From NCBI GenBank assembly GCA_016184235.1, contig JACPDC010000235.1:1-10587 (forward strand): DNA of 10,587 nt. The letters are read 5' to 3'. The DNA is from Deltaproteobacteria bacterium (lineage in GTDB: Bacteria > Desulfobacterota > Binatia > UBA9968). The notes beneath the pieces are model-generated. The model was given only the letters and a program-made list of their open reading frames with translations, had not been told where the DNA came from and made no database searches. The translations under genes and the position numbers were made by a program. Positions 7,591 through 10,587 of the stretch are shown in pieces. Position 1 is the stretch's first letter. Each line of letters starts with the position of its first letter.

Positions 7591-7680
7591 TCGTCAATCG
7601 TTGACTCGTTGATTCGTTGACTCGTTGACTCGTATATCCGAACAAGCGATTCACGAGTAACGAATAACGATTACACGAGG
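7591..7680. repeat. Short tandem repeats and opposed heptamers between trpB and trpA
   Basis: Four abutting 8-mers run from 7598 to 7629: TCGTTGAC, TCGTTGAT, TCGTTGAC, TCGTTGAC, followed by a decayed TCGTATAT. The opposed arm (7653-7680) carries CGAGTAA, CGAATAA, CGATTA and CACGAGG, related to the GAGTAAC/GAATAAC units of the other gaps. The element fills the gap from the trpB stop to just before the trpA start. It also makes a false upstream extension of trpA (a repetitive Ser/Gln/Arg-rich peptide). Confidence 0.75.
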
Positions 7681-8901
7681 TTATAACTTCACCCCCAGAT
7701 ACTCCCCCACCGTGCTCATGTCCTTATCTCCCCGCCCGGACAGGTTGATGACGATCGTCTGGCTCTTTTTCAAGCGCGGCGCCAGACGAATCACCGCCGC
7801 CACGGCATGGGCGCTTTCCAATGCCGGGATAATTCCTTCGATCTCCGCCAGCACCTGCAAGGCATCCACCGCCTCCCTATCGGTGGCGGAGACAAAGCGG
7901 ACCCGGCCCCGGTCGCGCAGATAACTCAGTTCCGGCCCCACGCCCGGATAATCCAGCCCCGCGGCAATGGAATGGGCATAGCGGACCTGTCCCAGCCTGT
8001 CTTGCAGGAGATAGCTCTTGCTGCCATGGAGCACGCCCACCTCGCCCCCTGAGATGGAGGCCGCGTGACGGCCGCTCTTCAGCCCCAGGCCCGCCGCCTC
8101 CACGCCCACCATCTTGACCGCCTTGTATCTCAGAAAAGGATAAAAAAGGCCCATGGAGTTGCTGCCTCCGCCGACGCAGGCGACCAGATAATCCGGCAGC
8201 CGCCGGTCCCGCGCCCAGAGCTGCTTTTTCACTTCCCGGCCGATGACGGACTGGAAATCCCGCACCATCATGGGATAGGGATGAGGACCGGCTACCGAGC
8301 CGATCAGGTAGTAGGTCGTGCGCACGTAAGTCACCCAATCCCTCAAGGCTTCGTTCATGGCGTCTTTGAGCGTCTGGCTGCCCGATTCGACCACCTTCAC
8401 CTTCGCCCCCAGGAGCTTCATGCGAAAGACGTTGAGCGCCTGCCGCTCCACATCTTCTTTGCCCATGAAGATCTCGCACTCGAGTCCGAAGCGCGCGGCC
8501 ACAGTGGCGGTGGCCACCCCGTGCTGGCCTGCGCCGGTCTCCGCGATGATCCTCCGCTTGCGCATTCTCAAGGCGAGCAGGACCTGCCCCAGCGTGTTGT
8601 TGATCTTATGGGCGCCGGTATGGCAGAGATCCTCGCGCTTGAGATAGATCCTGGCGCCGCCCAGCCTGCGCGTGAGCCTCTCGGCGAAATAGAGCGGCGT
8701 CTCCCTGCCGGCATAGTCGCGCAGATAACGGCGAAACTCGGCCCGGAAGGAGCGATCGCGCCGAACCTCTGCGTAGGCCTTTTCCAACTCGATCAAGGCC
8801 GGCATCAGCGTCTCGGAGACGTACCGGCCGCCATAGATGCCGAAGTGGCCCCGTCTGTCAGGCGCTTTTGGCAGCGACAATAAACGCCTTGAGTTTTTCA
8901 T
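7681..8901 (-). CDS. trpB: Tryptophan synthase beta subunit
   Basis: TrpB is the PLP enzyme that condenses indole with serine to give tryptophan, in complex with TrpA. Numbering from ATG 8901 (406 aa): the N-terminus contains DRRGHFGIYGGRYV, PLP-binding Lys99 lies in GAHKINN, catalytic Glu121 in ETGAGQHG, the phosphate loop GGGSN is at 244-248, and Ser388 is in LSGRGDKD. All key residues and the length are normal for the classic TrpB1 type. The chosen ATG has an AAGGA ribosome site five bases upstream and overlaps the end of trpF by 44 bp, so coupling to trpF is likely. A TTG at 8880 is a possible alternative. The frame is open further upstream to 9132 but that stretch is trpF read in another frame. 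Confidence 0.95.
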   Translation of the reverse strand: MKNSRRLLSLPKAPDRRGHFGIYGGRYVSETLMPALIELEKAYAEVRRDRSFRAEFRRYLRDYAGRETPLYFAERLTRRLGGARIYLKREDLCHTGAHKINNTLGQVLLALRMRKRRIIAETGAGQHGVATATVAARFGLECEIFMGKEDVERQALNVFRMKLLGAKVKVVESGSQTLKDAMNEALRDWVTYVRTTYYLIGSVAGPHPYPMMVRDFQSVIGREVKKQLWARDRRLPDYLVACVGGGSNSMGLFYPFLRYKAVKMVGVEAAGLGLKSGRHAASISGGEVGVLHGSKSYLLQDRLGQVRYAHSIAAGLDYPGVGPELSYLRDRGRVRFVSATDREAVDALQVLAEIEGIIPALESAHAVAAVIRLAPRLKKSQTIVINLSGRGDKDMSTVGEYLGVKL

Positions 8902-9484
8902 GATCCTTGATTCCCGGGCGCGCCTCCACCCCGGTGCAGACATCGACCCCGTATGGGCGAACGCGCCGTATCCCCTCCACGACGTTCTCCTGATCCAAGC
9001 CTCCCGCCAGCAGCAGCCGGTCGGCCGGCAGTCCCTCGAGCCAACTCCAGGGAAAAGACGCGCCGGAGCCGCCATACCCCGGAGCCCAGGAGTCCACGAG
9101 GTAAAAGTCCGCGGGAAAATCGTTGATGCCATCCACAGACTCGCGCCCCTGCACGCGAAAGGCCTTGATCACTTTCCACTCCCACCCGCGGCAATATTCC
9201 GGCTCCTCTTCGCCGTGAAACTGAAGCCCCCAAAAGGCCTGCCGGCCGTCGGGAAAGGCGCCGCAGCGAAGAACCTCGCGCACCTTTTCCTTCGGCTCGT
9301 TGACGAAGAGCGCGACGTTGGCCACCGACGCGGGAAGCGCCGCGAGGATCTCGCGCGCCTTTTCGGGAGCGATGCAGCGCGGGCTCGGCGGATAAAAGTT
9401 GAACCCCAAAAAATCAGCGCCGAGATCCACCGCCTTCAGCGCGTCCGTCAAATTCGTGATCCCGCAAACTTTGACCTTCACCAT
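8858..9484 (-). CDS. trpF: Phosphoribosylanthranilate isomerase
   Basis: TrpF carries out the Amadori rearrangement of phosphoribosylanthranilate to CdRP, the substrate of TrpC. The 208-residue TIM barrel begins MVKVKVCGITN with catalytic Cys7. The catalytic Asp131 lies in LVDSWAPGYGGSG. Other family motifs are GFNFYPPSPR (27-36), LQFHG (87-91, usually LQLHG), LAGGLDQENV (159-168) and VDVCTGVEARPGIKD (180-194, usually VSSGVE.PGxKD). The substitutions are mild and the enzyme is probably active. The frame continues upstream to 9532, but that part is repeat sequence; ATG 9484 fits the family start. The 3' end overlaps trpB. Confidence 0.94.
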   Translation of the reverse strand: MVKVKVCGITNLTDALKAVDLGADFLGFNFYPPSPRCIAPEKAREILAALPASVANVALFVNEPKEKVREVLRCGAFPDGRQAFWGLQFHGEEEPEYCRGWEWKVIKAFRVQGRESVDGINDFPADFYLVDSWAPGYGGSGASFPWSWLEGLPADRLLLAGGLDQENVVEGIRRVRPYGVDVCTGVEARPGIKDHEKLKAFIVAAKSA

Positions 9485-9490
9485 TTTGTA

Positions 9491-9590
9491 AATAACGGAT
9501 TGCGAATAGCGAATAGTGGATTTCAAATCCATCTACTCATTCGCCATTAGCATTTACTTTTCGCCGTTCGCCATTTGCTATTCGCTATTC
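9491..9590. repeat. Opposed heptamer repeats with a 13-bp perfect inverted repeat between trpC and trpF
   Basis: GAATAGCGAATAG (9504-9516) is the exact complement of CTATTCGCTATTC (9578-9590), 13 bp on each side. The right arm runs as roughly 7-bp units (ATTCGCC, TTCGCCA, TTCGCTA and variants) from about 9539 to 9590. Inside lies a perfect 15-bp palindrome, TGGATTTCAAATCCA (9517-9531, one central base). The right arm overlaps the trpC stop codon and its last codons (SE). A transcript could fold into a strong stem, but no U-tract follows, so it is not a typical intrinsic terminator. Confidence 0.8.
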
Positions 9591-10270
9591 CCCAAAAGTT
9601 CCCTCAGCTTCGCTCCCGGGTCCGGCGCCCTCATGAGCGCCTCCCCGACCAAAAAGACATGGGCCCCGAGCGCTTCCAATCGTCGCATCTGCTGCGGGTT
9701 GTCGATCCCGCTCTCGCACACCACCAGGGCGCCGGCGGGAATCCGGGGCAGCAACCGCTCTGTGGTCTCCAACCTCACCTCAACAAGGGCGTCCAGAGAT
9801 AGCGACCCCGCCTGATCCTTAAGCTCCTGGAGCAGCGCCGGATTGAGCAGCGCCACGATCAACAGCACCGCGTCGGCGCCGAAACTCTTCGCCTCCAGGA
9901 GCTGGTAACCGTCCAAAACGAAATCCTTGCGCAGAAGAGGGATCGGCACCTCTTCCCGAATCCGTTCCAAATAAGAAAGGCTCCCCTGGAAGAAGCGCTC
10001 TTCGGTGAGAACCGAGAGCGCGCTCGCGCCGTTGGCAAAGAAATCCCTAGCGATGCCGACAGGGTCGAATTCTTCACGCAGGATCCCCTGCGACGGCGAG
10101 GCCCGCTTGACCTCGGCGATGATGCGGCGCGACCCGCCCTCGAGACTTTTCCTGAAGCCCCTGCGCGGCTGAGCGAACAACGCTCGCTCTTGCAGCGCCG
10201 AAACGGGCGTCACGCGCCGCCTGCGCCCGACGACGTCGCGCACATGCTCCGCGATGGTATCGAGAAACAT
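9578..10270 (-). CDS. trpC: Indole-3-glycerol-phosphate synthase with an internal ~30-residue deletion
   Basis: TrpC closes CdRP to indole-3-glycerol phosphate, between TrpF and TrpA. The start chosen is ATG 10270 (MFLDTIAEHV), which matches the family better than ATG 10285. Clear motifs are IAEVKRASPS (51-60; Glu53, Lys55), ALSVLTEERFFQGS (84-97), LLRKDF (112-117; Lys115), DAVLLIVALL (133-142), DALVEV (160-165; Glu164), VVCESGI (183-189; Glu186, Ser187) and FLVGEALMR (206-214). The product is 230 residues against about 260 for the family. After LVEV (to residue 165) it jumps straight to LETTERLLPRIP, skipping the HDExEL helix and the strand with GxNNRxLxTF. That motif holds the substrate-binding Asn (Asn180 in the S. 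solfataricus enzyme) and one of the eight barrel strands. The frame stays open, so this is an in-frame deletion or an assembly collapse. The product is probably inactive. Confidence 0.9.
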   Translation of the reverse strand: MFLDTIAEHVRDVVGRRRRVTPVSALQERALFAQPRRGFRKSLEGGSRRIIAEVKRASPSQGILREEFDPVGIARDFFANGASALSVLTEERFFQGSLSYLERIREEVPIPLLRKDFVLDGYQLLEAKSFGADAVLLIVALLNPALLQELKDQAGSLSLDALVEVRLETTERLLPRIPAGALVVCESGIDNPQQMRRLEALGAHVFLVGEALMRAPDPGAKLRELLGNSE

Positions 10271-10280
10271 AAAAAAAACA

Positions 10281-10369
10281 GGCATTAGGCGTTAGGCAGT
10301 AGGCGATAGTATGTCAGGTATCTAAAAAACATTTTCTTGACTACCGCCTAGCGCCTATTGCCTATCGCC
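10281..10369. repeat. GGCNNTA/TANNGCC opposed heptamer arrays between trpD and trpC
   Basis: The left arm has four abutting heptamers from 10281: GGCATTA, GGCGTTA, GGCAGTA, GGCGATA. The right arm has four abutting complements from 10342: TACCGCC, TAGCGCC, TATTGCC, TATCGCC. Positions 1-3 and 6-7 are constant while the two middle bases vary freely, so each unit obeys GGCNNTA or its complement. The 33-bp centre (10309-10341) is AT-rich. The array fills nearly the whole 104-bp gap between trpD and trpC. Confidence 0.85.
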
Positions 10370-10374
10370 TTTCA

Positions 10375-10587
10375 TCAGGCTGCGTTCGTCATCCGAACCA
10401 GCTGCTCGAGCTTTGCCTGGGCCTTGCCGGAATCGATCACTTCCGCGGCCAAACGAATGCCTTCGGCTACGGAGCCTGCCGCTCCGCTGACATAAAGGGC
10501 GGCGCCGCTATTCAGCAATACCACGTCCCGCTTGGCCCCTTTCTCGCCGCGCAGCACCGTCCTCAAGGCATCGGCGCACTGCTCCGG
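10375..10587 (-). CDS. trpD: Anthranilate phosphoribosyltransferase, C-terminal end only
   Basis: The last 70 codons of a gene that enters from beyond the window edge. The reading PEQCADALRTVLRGEKGAKRD, then NSGAALYVSGAAGSVAEG and IDSGKAQAKLEQL matches the end of TrpD, where NAxAALYVAGxAxSxxEG and IDSGxAxxxLexL are conserved. TrpD transfers the phosphoribosyl group from PRPP to anthranilate, the step before TrpF. It is the first gene of the visible trp run. Nothing can be said of the missing N-terminal part. Confidence 0.93.
   Translation of the reverse strand, partial: PEQCADALRTVLRGEKGAKRDVVLLNSGAALYVSGAAGSVAEGIRLAAEVIDSGKAQAKLEQLVRMTNAA

Noticed and set aside
7598..7637. CRISPR array in the tandem repeats of the trpB-trpA gap
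   Set aside because: Units of 8 bp abut directly with no spacers, and no cas genes are near.

Overview
This window is a strip of ten same-strand genes, all read from high to low coordinate on the minus strand. In transcription order they are trpD (3' end only), trpC, trpF, trpB, trpA, folC, lptD, a small cupin gene, gspE and gspF (runs off the window). The DNA is visibly GC-rich in the genes and AT-rich between them. LptD implies a Gram-negative cell with lipopolysaccharide in its outer membrane. The GspE/GspF pair implies a type II secretion or type IV pilus machine. The trp-folC linkage and the protein sequences suggest a proteobacterium-like lineage, perhaps a deltaproteobacterial relative (Desulfobacterota, Binatota) or NC10/Rokubacteria, but the lineage is inferred only.

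Layout. Positions 10587-7681 hold the tryptophan branch: anthranilate phosphoribosyltransferase, indoleglycerol-phosphate synthase, phosphoribosylanthranilate isomerase and tryptophan synthase beta, followed by alpha at 7588-6770. Together they convert anthranilate to tryptophan. Then come folC (folate synthesis and polyglutamylation), lptD (LPS insertion at the outer membrane), a cupin of the mannose-6-phosphate-isomerase-like type, and the start of a secretion/pilus cluster (ATPase gspE, membrane platform gspF).

Two structural defects stand out. gspF is frameshifted by an exact 83-bp tandem duplication (435-601). trpC lacks about 30 residues in frame, including the strand with the invariant GxNNRxL motif, so the encoded enzyme is probably inactive. 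Both junctions could be real mutations or assembly errors; reads would decide.

The strongest unexplained pattern is between the genes. Five intergenic gaps (gspE-gspF, trpA-folC, trpB-trpA, trpC-trpF, trpD-trpC) are filled almost from stop codon to start codon by degenerate repeats of roughly 7-bp period, arranged as two opposed arms that could fold into a hairpin. A sixth, single-armed heptamer tract lies between the cupin gene and gspE. Each gap has its own heptamer consensus, but two of them share a recognisable 38-bp core. The repeats supply stop codons or terminal codons to some genes, leave several genes without a clear Shine-Dalgarno site, and create false upstream starts. No CRISPR, tRNA, rRNA, transposase or phage gene was seen. 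No gap exceeds 300 bases.
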